This document shows, one piece after another, positions 20,187 through 30,238 of a stretch of DNA of 64,000 nt (within the stretch, counting starts at the first letter, position 1; each line of letters begins with the position of its first letter). Made by a program: the position numbers and the translations under genes. The notes under the pieces are model-generated. The model was not told where the DNA came from. It was given only the letters and a program-made list of their open reading frames with translations, and ran no database searches. Origin of the DNA: a virus; IMG/VR virus record IMGVR_UViG_3300029319_000019, positions 1-64,000 of that record. The stretch is one strand, 5' to 3'.

Positions 20187-23100
20187 TATTTATCTTCTTT
20201 TTTATCGTCCTCTTTGGTAGCAGTTGGCTTCGCAAAACGCTTGTTAAATAGCTCAGCTATGTCAGCATTTGTATATGGTTGACCTGTTCTAGGATTAATT
20301 TGATTTCTTAAGAAGTTTCTTAATCTATCTCTTTCATAGATTCCCATATCACCAGTAGCTCTTGCTAGTCTCTCACTCGCTTGATAAGACATTGCATCAC
20401 CTGCTAATCCTGCAATACCTTGCGCAAATGTATCAACTGCACCTAATCTTCTATTAGACTGTGCAATACGTTCAGCTTCTCTTGCTGCAGTATTAATTTG
20501 ATTTACACGTAAAGCATTTTGTATATTCTGCGTTCTTGCTTGCATTTGCATTTGAGCTTCTCTATTTGCAATCTGAGTATTTATTCTAGACTCTTGTGCA
20601 GCAATCTTCATATCACCTTCTTGTTTACGTCTGTATGCAGACATCTTAGCAATGATACCAGCTGGTCCAATACCACTAGTTTCAATAAATCTATTTATCG
20701 CTCTATTGTCTGCTGCATTAGCTGCACGCTCTGCATTGAAGTTAACTCTATCTAGTGCAGGAGCTTTTATTCTACCAGGCGCACCCATTTGTTCTACCGG
20801 CTTGTCTTTCTTAAAGAAGGAATATGCTGCTGGTAATAACTGTGTTACCCCTGCAGCTATTGCTAAACCTGGTACATTTCTATTAAGTCTTTTAAGAGCT
20901 TTCTGTTCTTGCTCTGTTAATTCAACATTACTCTTTGCTTTATCTATTAAAGCTTGATCCTCTTCTGAAAGCTGCTCATTAATTTGATTTTGTAAATTTA
21001 ATGCACTCTGCACACCTTGATTTGGATCTACGTTTATTTCTACTAAGTCATCAAAAGGATTAGGTACTACATTCTCTGAAAGTGTATATTTATTAGGATC
21101 TATACCAGGATAAAATAGCTCTTGTCCCTCTTCTTGTCCCTCTTTCTCTTTCTTTTCTTCTTTTTTAACTTTTTTCTCTTCTTCTTTACTAGCTGGAGGA
21201 ACAGCACCGCTAGGCCCTAATAAATTTAGTTCCTCACTCATTTTATCTATACCGCTTATTGGGTTATATAAATTTATTCCCTGACTAAAGTCATCTATAC
21301 CATCCATATTAAGATCTGACATTATAACATTTCCTAGTGGGTCTACACCCCCTAACTGATAGTAACCACCCGCACCTAACTTAACAACGTTAGGATTTCT
21401 ACCTGCTTTCTTTTCTTGTAGCTTAGCTAGTGCATCAATATCTTTTTGACGTCCACCATTCTTTAGTATATCTTTATGTCTTTGTGCAAATGACTTACCT
21501 CCCATCTTTAAATGTTGTGAGAAGAAGTAATCTCCTACACCACCTTTCTTCATGGTTACTTTATCCATAGTCTCTCCACCCTCTACCTCTGTCATAGGAT
21601 CTAGCATTATGCCTCCTTGCTCATGACTTCTACCTTTAAACTCTACAGCATCACTACCTGGTATAGGTTTCATTTTACCTCCTGGTAGTTTTACACCACC
21701 TCTTTGATATACTTTATTAAAATACTTATCCATACTTGTAGGATCTCCTGCAGCTCCTGTGCCGTATAGTGCTGGCATGTCACTAGCATCTTGCATAGGG
21801 TTAACTAAAGATACTGTTTTTAAAAGTGGTGCTGCTGAGGCCGCTCCAACTCTTAAAAGTTTAGAACCCATAAGTAAACCTTTTTTTGCAGCTTTTTTAA
21901 GACCCATCTTTTCTACAACATTGCTAACACCTGATACTATATTATCAACTGCGCTAGGTTTTATTTGTTTTATAATTCTTTGACTAGGAGGCATTGGTAT
22001 GTTAGGTCTAGGCATATTTTGCAATACTCCAGGAGCCCCGCCTGTTTGATAATACCCACCATATCTAGCAACATCCTTACCAAAGTCAAATCCAGAATAC
22101 TCTCTAGCTTTTAAACTTTCCATTTTCTGTCTTTGTAATACTTTTGCAATTTCCCCTCTTTTCTTTCTTTCGGCTTTTGCCATCTCTTTCCTAGCCTTAC
22201 CTCTTTTTACAAGACCTCCAATTCCTGACACCCCTGCTCCTATAATACCACCAATCAACGCAGTAACAGGTGCAGCAGGTCCGCCAATCATACCTCCTAT
22301 ACCTGCCCCTGTTCCTAGACCTTGAAGTAATGAACCAGTTGTTTCTCCTACATTCATTGTTGTAGCATCATCATCGTCTGCTAATTTTTTAACACCCATA
22401 CCTGCTAAGGATGCAACCAGAGCTGGATTTAACATTGATGCTGCAGTAGATGTGCCACCTGTAATAGAACCTGTTAAAAACTCTCCTGCTTTTGCAGCTC
22501 CAGTTCCAGCAGTTGCAGATCCTAAATTAGCTATAGATTGTTTTGCTCCGGCAGCTACCTTAGACAAACCAGTGCTTAGTTTACTGCCCCCAGATACACC
22601 CATTACCTCAAATCCCGCTGGTACTTCTGCTCCAGGTAGTATAGACAGTTCTGCTCCTGTTGCAGGATTTACAGCAAATTGCACACCCTTTGGTGCTGAT
22701 GCTAGCCCCATTGATTCTGAAACTCCTTTACCATATAAGTCTGCACCTGTTTTAATTAGTGAAGGATCAGCAGTACTAGCTACCCCAACTGGCATAAAGT
22801 TACCAGCCTCATCTTTTATTTTTTCTCCTGTTTTAGGATCTACTTTAAACTTTTTACTTTTATCTGCTAAATCTAAAACTTGTTCACCTATACCTTGAAC
22901 AGTTTGCATTCGTGCTTCTTGCTTAGCTATTTCTTGCTGAGCTTCATCTTGATATTTAGTAGATTCTTGTGCTGCTTTTAAATCTTCTTCTATAGCTTTT
23001 AGTTTAGCAGGATCTGCTTCCTGATATGTAATGGAAGATGTTTCCGGTACACCTGGTAATGTATTAGCGCCATACATAGGGGCTTGTTGTAATCCACCTG

Positions 23101-23350
23101 CTTGGTAGTAACCCATACGTCTCATGAATTCTTTATTACTACTTTTAGGGTAACCGCCTTCTTGCATAGTATCAGCTAGTTTACCAATCTTTTTAGATTG
23201 TGCTGCATGTAGCTTAGATGCCTTAGCTAACTGCTTAGATACTTTACTAAGAGTTTTTGACTTTCCACCTTTTAACATTCTCTTAGGCTTCTTGCCAGCT
23301 TTCTTCATTGATATTGCTATTGCTGCTTGTTGCGCTCTTGATTTTGCCAT
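20186..23350 (-). CDS. Virion protein with glycine-zipper membrane region and YQxGG motifs (1054 aa)
   Basis: The first 60 residues are strongly basic (Lys/Ser/Ala). A glycine-zipper hydrophobic region lies at about 335-385 (GIGGMIGGPAAPVTALIGG...), followed by a Lys/Arg/Glu coiled coil. A short motif YQxGG occurs four times: YYQAGG (81-86), YYQTGG (near 433), VYQRGG (near 547) and YYQLGG (near 663). Other KGG, MGG and NGG sites are scattered between them. Around 522-555 is a cassette DASDMPALYGTGAAGDP also present in the 392-residue protein beside the portal gene. The C-terminal third is Gln/Asn/Ala-rich. A pore-forming ejection protein is the best inference from the glycine zipper and the neighbouring cargo genes. 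Confidence 0.75.
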   Translation of the reverse strand: MAKSRAQQAAIAISMKKAGKKPKRMLKGGKSKTLSKVSKQLAKASKLHAAQSKKIGKLADTMQEGGYPKSSNKEFMRRMGYYQAGGLQQAPMYGANTLPGVPETSSITYQEADPAKLKAIEEDLKAAQESTKYQDEAQQEIAKQEARMQTVQGIGEQVLDLADKSKKFKVDPKTGEKIKDEAGNFMPVGVASTADPSLIKTGADLYGKGVSESMGLASAPKGVQFAVNPATGAELSILPGAEVPAGFEVMGVSGGSKLSTGLSKVAAGAKQSIANLGSATAGTGAAKAGEFLTGSITGGTSTAASMLNPALVASLAGMGVKKLADDDDATTMNVGETTGSLLQGLGTGAGIGGMIGGPAAPVTALIGGIIGAGVSGIGGLVKRGKARKEMAKAERKKRGEIAKVLQRQKMESLKAREYSGFDFGKDVARYGGYYQTGGAPGVLQNMPRPNIPMPPSQRIIKQIKPSAVDNIVSGVSNVVEKMGLKKAAKKGLLMGSKLLRVGAASAAPLLKTVSLVNPMQDASDMPALYGTGAAGDPTSMDKYFNKVYQRGGVKLPGGKMKPIPGSDAVEFKGRSHEQGGIMLDPMTEVEGGETMDKVTMKKGGVGDYFFSQHLKMGGKSFAQRHKDILKNGGRQKDIDALAKLQEKKAGRNPNVVKLGAGGYYQLGGVDPLGNVIMSDLNMDGIDDFSQGINLYNPISGIDKMSEELNLLGPSGAVPPASKEEEKKVKKEEKKEKEGQEEGQELFYPGIDPNKYTLSENVVPNPFDDLVEINVDPNQGVQSALNLQNQINEQLSEEDQALIDKAKSNVELTEQEQKALKRLNRNVPGLAIAAGVTQLLPAAYSFFKKDKPVEQMGAPGRIKAPALDRVNFNAERAANAADNRAINRFIETSGIGPAGIIAKMSAYRRKQEGDMKIAAQESRINTQIANREAQMQMQARTQNIQNALRVNQINTAAREAERIAQSNRRLGAVDTFAQGIAGLAGDAMSYQASERLARATGDMGIYERDRLRNFLRNQINPRTGQPYTNADIAELFNKRFAKPTATKEDDKKEDK

Positions 23351-23352
23351 AA

Positions 23353-26300
23353 TTATCTATAGAATTTTTTTGCAGCCACGTTGGTGGAATACAAATTTAT
23401 TAATTTTTTTGTAACATTGTCGTATTTTAAGCGAATTCCTATCCACTTATCTCTGAACTTTCTTTGTTTGTGCCATGATTTACCTGCATCTATAAAATTA
23501 TTGTTTATAGTTTCAGTCATTCCATCAATATTAAACATTGGATTTGCATTTACTTGACCATCTGTAACTTCTACACCTGTTGTTATAGTACCTGCAACGT
23601 TAGCACCAGGTACACCAAAGTTACTGCCAGTGAAAGCTCCTGTGTAAATAGTATCATTACTAGTAGTTAATTTAGCTAAGTCTCTAAATTTATTTATCTT
23701 CCACTCATTACCTACCTGTCTAGTGTTTATCATATACTCTATGGGTTGTTCATCAGATATTTGATGTGTAGTGTATACGTAGAAACTATTGAAGCCATGG
23801 TCATTTGCAAGAACATTATGAGAATCTTCTACATCTACCATATAATCAAAGCTGTAAAATATTTTATCAGAATCTTTACCTGAGTTATATATAAACTCAA
23901 ACTCTGTTAAATAATTTTCAGTATAAAATCTACCTCTATTAATTTCAGAACTATGAACCCAAACATTTCCATAACCTGGTGTAAATGATATAAGAGATTC
24001 ACCGTGTCTACTGTATATATACGGTATGTAATCATGGAATGAAACCCATACATTAAGTTCTACATCATACGAAATAGTCCAACCTGTTGATTCAAAATAT
24101 TCAGTATCACTGTAATCAATAGGAGTTACTTCAAGCGTAGAGGCTCCAGTATCGCCTACCTCTCCTATACTAAACACTTCATTTACTATTTCAAATTGAT
24201 TAGTGGTACTATTAAATTGTGCAATAGGGTACACAAGTTGTGATAACTGAGCAGCAAGTAAAAGTTCTAATAAATCCTCTGTTGGTTTTAAATCTCTCTT
24301 AGTTAAAAGTATCCTGTCATATCTTTCATCATACTCTGAGTGAAATCCTATACCAAGTATTGGATTATCAATGTCTGATGGCACACCATATTTTTCTAAT
24401 GTAAAAGGTATGTTGTCTTGGAACCAGCTTTCCATACCCTGCTTGCCTATGTCATACAACTGATCTTTAAATAAAAATACTCTACGGTTTCTATAATCTA
24501 AAGTGAAGTATCCATGTTTAGTTACCATAGAAACCCATTGAGATTGTGTGCCCCCATATCCATATTTAGTTTGTATAATCTCATCTGGGTCTTGTGCAAA
24601 TATGTCTCCACTACCTACAAAAGATTCTGTGCCATCTGACATTTGCAGGGATTGTTTACCTTTAGTTCTAAATAAACTATCTTCTGTATGCAAGTATAGT
24701 AGATTGTTTAATGATAAAAGTTTCCATAAATCTCCTCTGTTACGCGGCAGGTCTTTAAATTGTAATGCTAAGAATACTCTATAGTTATCTATAAGACTTG
24801 TATTGTCTGCCTTTGCAGATCTTTGCACCCTTGTTTTAAATATCTCTGGATCGGCCTCTCTAATAGGATAAGGCATTGGAGGTTTAATATCTGCTACTCC
24901 CAATGTATATGGATGAGAGTATAGCATAGCATCTTCTTTTGTTAAATCAACATCTGCTTTAAGATCTAACATTCTTTTAGCAGGGCTACCTGGGAAATAA
25001 GCACTTTCTTTATCTTTGTCATGTCTAAAGTTAATGTTATCAGTTGACTCACATATTGTATAAATAAGAGTTTTATGATCCCATGGGGCACTAAGGTTAT
25101 GCTCTGGTCTATGAGATATTCTATATCCATGTCTACATAAATATGTATCACCTCCCCACACTTCACCAGTCTCTCCAAAAACAGTAAATTCTGTAGCGTT
25201 CCCGTTTGCGTCTTCAACATAAGCACCAGGTTCTGTCCCATCGTCGTTTAAAATAAAATTTTGTAAATCTTCTCCTAATACTTCATAACCTGTCCATATT
25301 AACTCTTGTGTATCAAAAGATAAATACATATCAGTTTTAAAAGCATGTAGATTATGAATTTGCAATTGAACTGGAGAAGGCGGATTTTCATAATAAAATT
25401 GTTGGTCAGGATTATTAGGATCTCCTAGTACAGGATCTTCAGGATTAATATGCCAAGGAGCGCCTGTACCTGCATCAGACCACCCTCCTTGATTAGGTTG
25501 CCTATTTGCTAAGTACCCTAACATTATACTAGATTCTCCCCCTAAATTATAGATACGTTGACCAAACCCTAAAGACCTTCCATCAAATATAGAATTACCT
25601 CGTAAATATGTTTTACATTTTTCTCTTATAGGGTAGTGTCTAAAGTTTGGTGCTATACTCTGTTGTTGATAATTAGTTCCTATATGAAAACTCTTGAAAC
25701 TAGAATTTAATATACATTTAGGCCCGTCCCCTGCAGTATAAGGAGTGTTACCTTGAAGATTTTCACCAAGGTTGTAATGAACATCTTCATAAGAGTGAAA
25801 AGGCCCTCCAAAAGATAACATGTCAACAGTATACTCGTGACTTGTATGTGTTCCAGGCACTAAACTATTTTTTCTACTTAATAGATAAAAATCATGAAAA
25901 GTTGCAGAATTAATTGCCCCATTGTACAAAGCACCTGATGCTAGTATAAAATCTTCTGAGGCATTAAGAGTTTGTACACCATCATCTATGGTCCCTAATG
26001 TATCTATAGCCGCGTCACCAGCACAGTCAGATAGATCTATATCAAATTGCGAAATATTTTTTTTCAAAAGGTCTTGTCCAAGTATTCTTCTATTACTATG
26101 TTTTCTTTCAGCATAGTATATTCTAAACCCTTGCACTTTGTCTGCAATATCTACTGGTATTTTAATATCTTTAAACCTTACCCCTAAAGGTCTTACTTCA
26201 TGTGCTATCTGTCCTGCTAGGTTAGTATCAGTAACCTGAGCTTGCCATATAAAAATTCCGTATGTAACTTGGCTTGGCCATGTGCCTAAATCACCTTGAC

Positions 26301-28515
26301 CTGGTAAATTACCACTTCCAAAGAAATCAACACTATTGTCTTGATCTATTTCTACTTGACTATCATCACCATCTCCAATTCCTCCAGCCATGTTAACCCC
26401 TGTTACCGTTGACCAAGCACACCCTGATGTTGCAGTTAACGCTACTCCAACCTTATTCCAAACAAACCACCCTTCTTGCCCCATTAAAGCCGATGAAGGT
26501 TCCTGATATATCCATGTTTCAGCATCGCCCCAGTTATCAGTTATAGTATCCATAGCATTACCAAATCCAGGAGCGCCGGCTGTACCATTATTCAAGAGGC
26601 TATCAACGGGTGTATTACTTGTAACACCAATTAGTCCCAAGTTATCATCTGTATTATTCCCTCCGTTTGTATTTTCTGCAGCACCCGTATCCTGAAAGTT
26701 AGGATCACCAACTGCAAAATAATAAGTTTGTGTAAATGATCCATCTGTACCAGTAAACGTTGTAAGATTGTTAGTTATACTAGATTTATATGGGTTAGAG
26801 TTACTAGGCATATGATGATGTCTAACATTTGTACCTCTTAAATCTTCCGCAACCACTTCTGTTACCCCATCAAATACTTTGTAGTCATCTGTGTTGGGAT
26901 AAAATTCATTTTGGTTTTGCCAAAAATTCATACCATTAGAATTAGGTAAACCAGAGTAATCATAAAAATGAAATAACTGTCCTTGTGTCTGAGTCATTTC
27001 AACCAGACCTGGATCAAAACTAAACTGACTAAGAAAGTCTGTTTCTTCGTGATTAATATCATCCCAGTCAAGGCTGTTTGATGGGGTAGTACCTATTCCA
27101 GTAACACCTGAACCGTCTGTATCACCTATTGCTGTTCTACCTGGTATATGATATGCATAGGACATAGTACCATCATTAAGAACAAATGCTATATAAAATG
27201 CATATACTTCATCTCTCGTGTAGCCTTTACGCTGGGTTCTTGAAGCAAAAGGACTTGTACCTCCTACGTCAGATAATGATAAATTATTTACGTCTCTATA
27301 TCCTTGAGTTTTAGTAATATTAGCAGGAGGAGTTGTATTTAAATACCCATACATCATATTGTCTTGAGTCAACTCGTACGCATCAAATGGGTTAAATGTA
27401 TCTACAATACTTACTGATTTAATAAAGTTTGCATGTTTTTGATACCCAATATCTTTAGTCCCAGTTAAATTGCCCACATATAAAACACCATCTAATTGTG
27501 CTAAAGTTTTAGCTGTATCATATGCAACTGTATCTATTATAACTTCTTCTACTGATTTTGACTCATACCCTTCTAAACCAGAGAATGTAATTTTTTTACT
27601 ACCTCCTGTTGTTATATCAACATCGTTTAATTTAAAAGCAAATTCTGCAGGAGCTCCATCTTTATCTACAGATCTAAATACTACTACAGGTCTAAGAAAC
27701 TCATAGTCTTTATTTAAATTTGTAACTCTCCAAGCAATAGATTTACCTGTTTGACTATCAGGTAAACAACCATCATACCTTTCTATAGGACGAACTCCTT
27801 CATCATCTTCAACAATAGGAACTCCTAATGAATATGATACAAAATTAGTTTGTGTAAAGTCTTGATCTACATATGCTAAAAATAAATAGTATGTTCCAGA
27901 TTTAAGTGCACCTCCATTAGATATTGTATTAAAACTTATACGTGGAACTGGCCCTGAATGTGGAAATAAATTCATCCTATCTATATAGTTTTTGTTATTA
28001 GAAGACCCAGGAGAAACCCCATATAGTTCATTAGATAAAGAAGTTTGCTGTCTAGTAACATTTAAACTTCTTGGAGGATTAAAGTTATCAGTAAAATATA
28101 TTATTAAATTACCATTAGGATCAATTTTATATGTTCCTTCTATTGGATAATTTTTACTAAATTTTAAATCTACATCATTTTCTAAACCCGTAATTGAAGA
28201 AGTAGCAGTTTGTCCAGCCGTTGTACTAAAAATAGTAATCATACTTGCATCTTCAGGACCTATAGTGCTATATAAATGTATTGAAGAATCGCCATCTTCA
28301 TTAACTACAAATAGTATAACCTGATCTTCTGTAGTTTCTATAGTTCCAATAACCGTCTGATCAATAGATAAAGATTTATAAAATCTAGTACCAGGCTCAT
28401 TTGATATTGCACCAGCAGTTTCATTTATTAGAATGTTCTTAGCATATCTATACGATCCTTCTGGTTGGTCTACAGGAGCAGCATCTTTATTTAATCCTTT
28501 TATATATTTAGCCAT
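23353..28515 (-). CDS. Tail muzzle/stabilisation-type protein (1720 aa)
   Basis: This very large beta-rich protein is dominated by Asp, Gly, Asn, Tyr and Thr, with no signal peptide and no transmembrane helix. The N-terminus (KGLNKDAAPVDQPEGSYRYA) matches the opening of crAss-like 'stabilisation' or muzzle proteins, which start with a comparable LNxDxxPxxQPEGxYRxAxN segment and form the distal tail assembly. The middle contains many WxxD and Asn/Gly-rich loops. The C-terminal region (from about 1380) is again beta-rich and ends KKFYR. It lies between the 318-residue connector-type protein and the cargo genes, as expected for a tail nozzle component. The assignment rests on the N-terminal pattern, size and position. 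Confidence 0.75.
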   Translation of the reverse strand: MAKYIKGLNKDAAPVDQPEGSYRYAKNILINETAGAISNEPGTRFYKSLSIDQTVIGTIETTEDQVILFVVNEDGDSSIHLYSTIGPEDASMITIFSTTAGQTATSSITGLENDVDLKFSKNYPIEGTYKIDPNGNLIIYFTDNFNPPRSLNVTRQQTSLSNELYGVSPGSSNNKNYIDRMNLFPHSGPVPRISFNTISNGGALKSGTYYLFLAYVDQDFTQTNFVSYSLGVPIVEDDEGVRPIERYDGCLPDSQTGKSIAWRVTNLNKDYEFLRPVVVFRSVDKDGAPAEFAFKLNDVDITTGGSKKITFSGLEGYESKSVEEVIIDTVAYDTAKTLAQLDGVLYVGNLTGTKDIGYQKHANFIKSVSIVDTFNPFDAYELTQDNMMYGYLNTTPPANITKTQGYRDVNNLSLSDVGGTSPFASRTQRKGYTRDEVYAFYIAFVLNDGTMSYAYHIPGRTAIGDTDGSGVTGIGTTPSNSLDWDDINHEETDFLSQFSFDPGLVEMTQTQGQLFHFYDYSGLPNSNGMNFWQNQNEFYPNTDDYKVFDGVTEVVAEDLRGTNVRHHHMPSNSNPYKSSITNNLTTFTGTDGSFTQTYYFAVGDPNFQDTGAAENTNGGNNTDDNLGLIGVTSNTPVDSLLNNGTAGAPGFGNAMDTITDNWGDAETWIYQEPSSALMGQEGWFVWNKVGVALTATSGCAWSTVTGVNMAGGIGDGDDSQVEIDQDNSVDFFGSGNLPGQGDLGTWPSQVTYGIFIWQAQVTDTNLAGQIAHEVRPLGVRFKDIKIPVDIADKVQGFRIYYAERKHSNRRILGQDLLKKNISQFDIDLSDCAGDAAIDTLGTIDDGVQTLNASEDFILASGALYNGAINSATFHDFYLLSRKNSLVPGTHTSHEYTVDMLSFGGPFHSYEDVHYNLGENLQGNTPYTAGDGPKCILNSSFKSFHIGTNYQQQSIAPNFRHYPIREKCKTYLRGNSIFDGRSLGFGQRIYNLGGESSIMLGYLANRQPNQGGWSDAGTGAPWHINPEDPVLGDPNNPDQQFYYENPPSPVQLQIHNLHAFKTDMYLSFDTQELIWTGYEVLGEDLQNFILNDDGTEPGAYVEDANGNATEFTVFGETGEVWGGDTYLCRHGYRISHRPEHNLSAPWDHKTLIYTICESTDNINFRHDKDKESAYFPGSPAKRMLDLKADVDLTKEDAMLYSHPYTLGVADIKPPMPYPIREADPEIFKTRVQRSAKADNTSLIDNYRVFLALQFKDLPRNRGDLWKLLSLNNLLYLHTEDSLFRTKGKQSLQMSDGTESFVGSGDIFAQDPDEIIQTKYGYGGTQSQWVSMVTKHGYFTLDYRNRRVFLFKDQLYDIGKQGMESWFQDNIPFTLEKYGVPSDIDNPILGIGFHSEYDERYDRILLTKRDLKPTEDLLELLLAAQLSQLVYPIAQFNSTTNQFEIVNEVFSIGEVGDTGASTLEVTPIDYSDTEYFESTGWTISYDVELNVWVSFHDYIPYIYSRHGESLISFTPGYGNVWVHSSEINRGRFYTENYLTEFEFIYNSGKDSDKIFYSFDYMVDVEDSHNVLANDHGFNSFYVYTTHQISDEQPIEYMINTRQVGNEWKINKFRDLAKLTTSNDTIYTGAFTGSNFGVPGANVAGTITTGVEVTDGQVNANPMFNIDGMTETINNNFIDAGKSWHKQRKFRDKWIGIRLKYDNVTKKLINLYSTNVAAKKFYR

Positions 28516-29471
28516 TAGTAATCTCTATTTAACTCTTCTCTATGATTTAAGTATTCAAAGAAACAAGCATGTGCATTGATGTCTGGTATAAGTCTAACCC
28601 ACTGATTCATGTAAGATTCGTATCTTTCAATGTCAGGATAGTTAGCAGCGTTTCTAGCTTGCGTACAATAGTACTTCCATTTTGAATCTGCAAAGTTATA
28701 GTCTATCCTATTATTAGGTTTATCATAACCACCCAATAACATTTGTTTGTATATATACCAAAACATAGCTTCTTTATAACTTATATCGTCTGGTATCATT
28801 GGAAAGCATTCATCATCAATAGGAAAAGCTGTATAGCTTATACATACTTTACCGCTAGCAAAAGATGTTTTTATGTAATCACAATCTATTATATAGCTTT
28901 CGTTATTTGTAGCATGTTCGTTAATACAATCATCGCAATGCATAGAGCTATGGAAAGTGCTAGCTCCATAACGTAATGGTTCTAAGCCAGCACCTCCACC
29001 TTTAGCATTAAAATATATCCCCTCTAAAACGGTTATCCTACTAATTAGCTCTCTAAGCTCTGCTACATTTGCTTTGTATTGTGTATCATATGTGTTTAAA
29101 TCTGCATTAGTAATGTTAGCTCCATTGTTAGCTACATCATTTTCTAAAGTCTCATTATATTGTGCTATGTCAGCTCTAAGTTTTCTAACTTGCTCTGTAA
29201 GAACATCAAGCTCATCACTTGAAGAAGTACCAACAGTTCCATTAACTGCTACTTGATTTATAAAATATAAGTCTCCAGGTAAACATGCTTTATGATCTTC
29301 TATTGTAAGCACGCATTGTTTTTGACACAGTTGTGAAGCTGCCCCAATGTGCTCTAAAGCTTCTCCTATCCATTCTACTGCATCATCTACCCAGTCTGCA
29401 TGATTAGGTCTTAGATCACGCATAACCTTACGGATAATCATTTTACTTGATATGTTCTTATATACTGCCAT
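28515..29471 (-). CDS. Putative tail ring/connector structural protein (318 aa)
   Basis: A helical N-terminus (MIIRKVMRDLRPNHADWVDD) is followed by a Cys-containing beta region and a coiled-coil segment around 85-145 (LTEQVRKLRADIAQYNETL). A CDDC motif lies near residue 180. The C-terminal part is helical and rich in Tyr and Trp. The gene overlaps the start of the 1720-residue muzzle gene. Proteins of this size and layout upstream of the muzzle gene in crAss-like phages form rings of the head-tail connector or tail barrel. That function is inferred from position and general resemblance, not from a specific motif. Confidence 0.65.
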   Translation of the reverse strand: MAVYKNISSKMIIRKVMRDLRPNHADWVDDAVEWIGEALEHIGAASQLCQKQCVLTIEDHKACLPGDLYFINQVAVNGTVGTSSSDELDVLTEQVRKLRADIAQYNETLENDVANNGANITNADLNTYDTQYKANVAELRELISRITVLEGIYFNAKGGGAGLEPLRYGASTFHSSMHCDDCINEHATNNESYIIDCDYIKTSFASGKVCISYTAFPIDDECFPMIPDDISYKEAMFWYIYKQMLLGGYDKPNNRIDYNFADSKWKYYCTQARNAANYPDIERYESYMNQWVRLIPDINAHACFFEYLNHREELNRDY

Positions 29472-29473
29472 AT

Positions 29474-29743
29474 TTATCTCCAGTTACTACAGCTACCACA
29501 ATTCCATGCGCGTAGCGATTTATTAATTCTTGAGTTAGGATCTCTTTGTCCTTTAGCTCCTGTACGTTTAGCCTTCATCCCACACATTCTACTGCAGAAA
29601 CTAGAACGTCTTTTGTTACCTTTCTTTTTACTAGGAGCTTTTAAGTTACCCCCTGTTGCTCTATTATAAGATCGTCTACCTGCAGCGTTTAGTCCACCGC
29701 TAGGATTCTTGCCTGCTTTTCTTTGCCATGCTGGTGTTGCCAT
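29474..29743 (-). CDS. Small basic Cys-containing phage protein (DUF6321-like)
   Basis: The protein has 89 residues and is strongly basic. It contains KNPSGGLNAAGRRSYNRATG (residues 12-31), a Lys/Arg-rich linker, then SFCSRMCGMKAK and RDPNSRINKSLRAWNC. I recognise this arrangement from many environmental phages as a domain of unknown function (I believe DUF6321). Five Cys (CSRMC and CGSC plus one) could bind a metal or form disulfides. It is the third of three consecutive small basic proteins between the ring-type and connector proteins. A packaged DNA-binding role is possible but unproven. Confidence 0.7.
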   Translation of the reverse strand: MATPAWQRKAGKNPSGGLNAAGRRSYNRATGGNLKAPSKKKGNKRRSSFCSRMCGMKAKRTGAKGQRDPNSRINKSLRAWNCGSCSNWR

Positions 29744-29745
29744 AT

Positions 29746-30036
29746 TTATATTCTTGCTGGTCCAGGTAGTATAAATCCACCACCCTTCGCACGTTTAACT
29801 TTCTTTTTTCTTTTGTACCTACTAACTCTTCCTTTAGTATTCTTTTCTCTCTGAGCTCTAGCCTTCTCTGATGCAGATAGTTCAGACCACGTAGATGGTG
29901 TATCCTTAGATATACGTCTAGTAGGTCTAAATGTGTTCTCACCTCCACTGTAGTCTTTCTTACCACTAGGTGTTCTCCATTTTTCTTTAAACCAACGCTT
30001 TAGTCTAGCGCCTGCAGCAGTCTTTCTTACAGCCAT
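29746..30036 (-). CDS. Small basic phage protein (DUF5872-like)
   Basis: This highly basic protein of 96 residues carries the pattern AARLKRWFKEKW (here GARLKRWFKEKW, residues 9-20). RPTRRISKDTPSTWSEL follows, then a Lys/Arg-rich tail ending GGGFILPGPARI. This layout matches a family of unknown function common in marine phages and giant viruses (I believe DUF5872). Its ATG overlaps the stop of the upstream 66-residue gene. Function is unknown; the charge suggests binding to DNA or RNA in the virion or during packaging. Confidence 0.7.
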   Translation of the reverse strand: MAVRKTAAGARLKRWFKEKWRTPSGKKDYSGGENTFRPTRRISKDTPSTWSELSASEKARAQREKNTKGRVSRYKRKKKVKRAKGGGFILPGPARI

Positions 30037-30236
30037 TACTTCTTCTTTAATTTGCGACCACTGCCATATATGTCTGACATCAGACTGGTAGCTAGTCCAC
30101 CTTTTTCTTTTTTACTTTTATTTCCCCAGTTAGCAGCTCCAACCTTACGACACTTAGCCATCGCACCACTTCTGTATGCAGATGTCTTAGGACCGTATCG
30201 AGCTACAACTTTATGATAACACGCGTCTTTTGGCAT
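30036..30236 (-). CDS. Small basic phage protein with ACYHKV...KCRKVGAANWG motif
   Basis: The protein has 66 residues. The N-terminal motif DACYHKVVARYG is followed by SAYRSGAMAKCRKVGAANWG and a basic tail containing KGG. The same motif pair recurs in many phage proteins, often fused to other virion proteins, but has no established function. The two Cys and the conserved Trp suggest a compact domain. It starts the three-gene run of tiny basic proteins and overlaps the next gene by one base. Confidence 0.65.
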   Translation of the reverse strand: MPKDACYHKVVARYGPKTSAYRSGAMAKCRKVGAANWGNKSKKEKGGLATSLMSDIYGSGRKLKKK

Positions 30237-30238
30237 CT

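Noticed and set aside
22452-22898. 148-codon + strand frame within the 1054-residue gene
   Set aside because: Pro/Ala/Ser-rich translation is the antisense of Gly/Ala-rich coding sequence; no start context and wrong strand.
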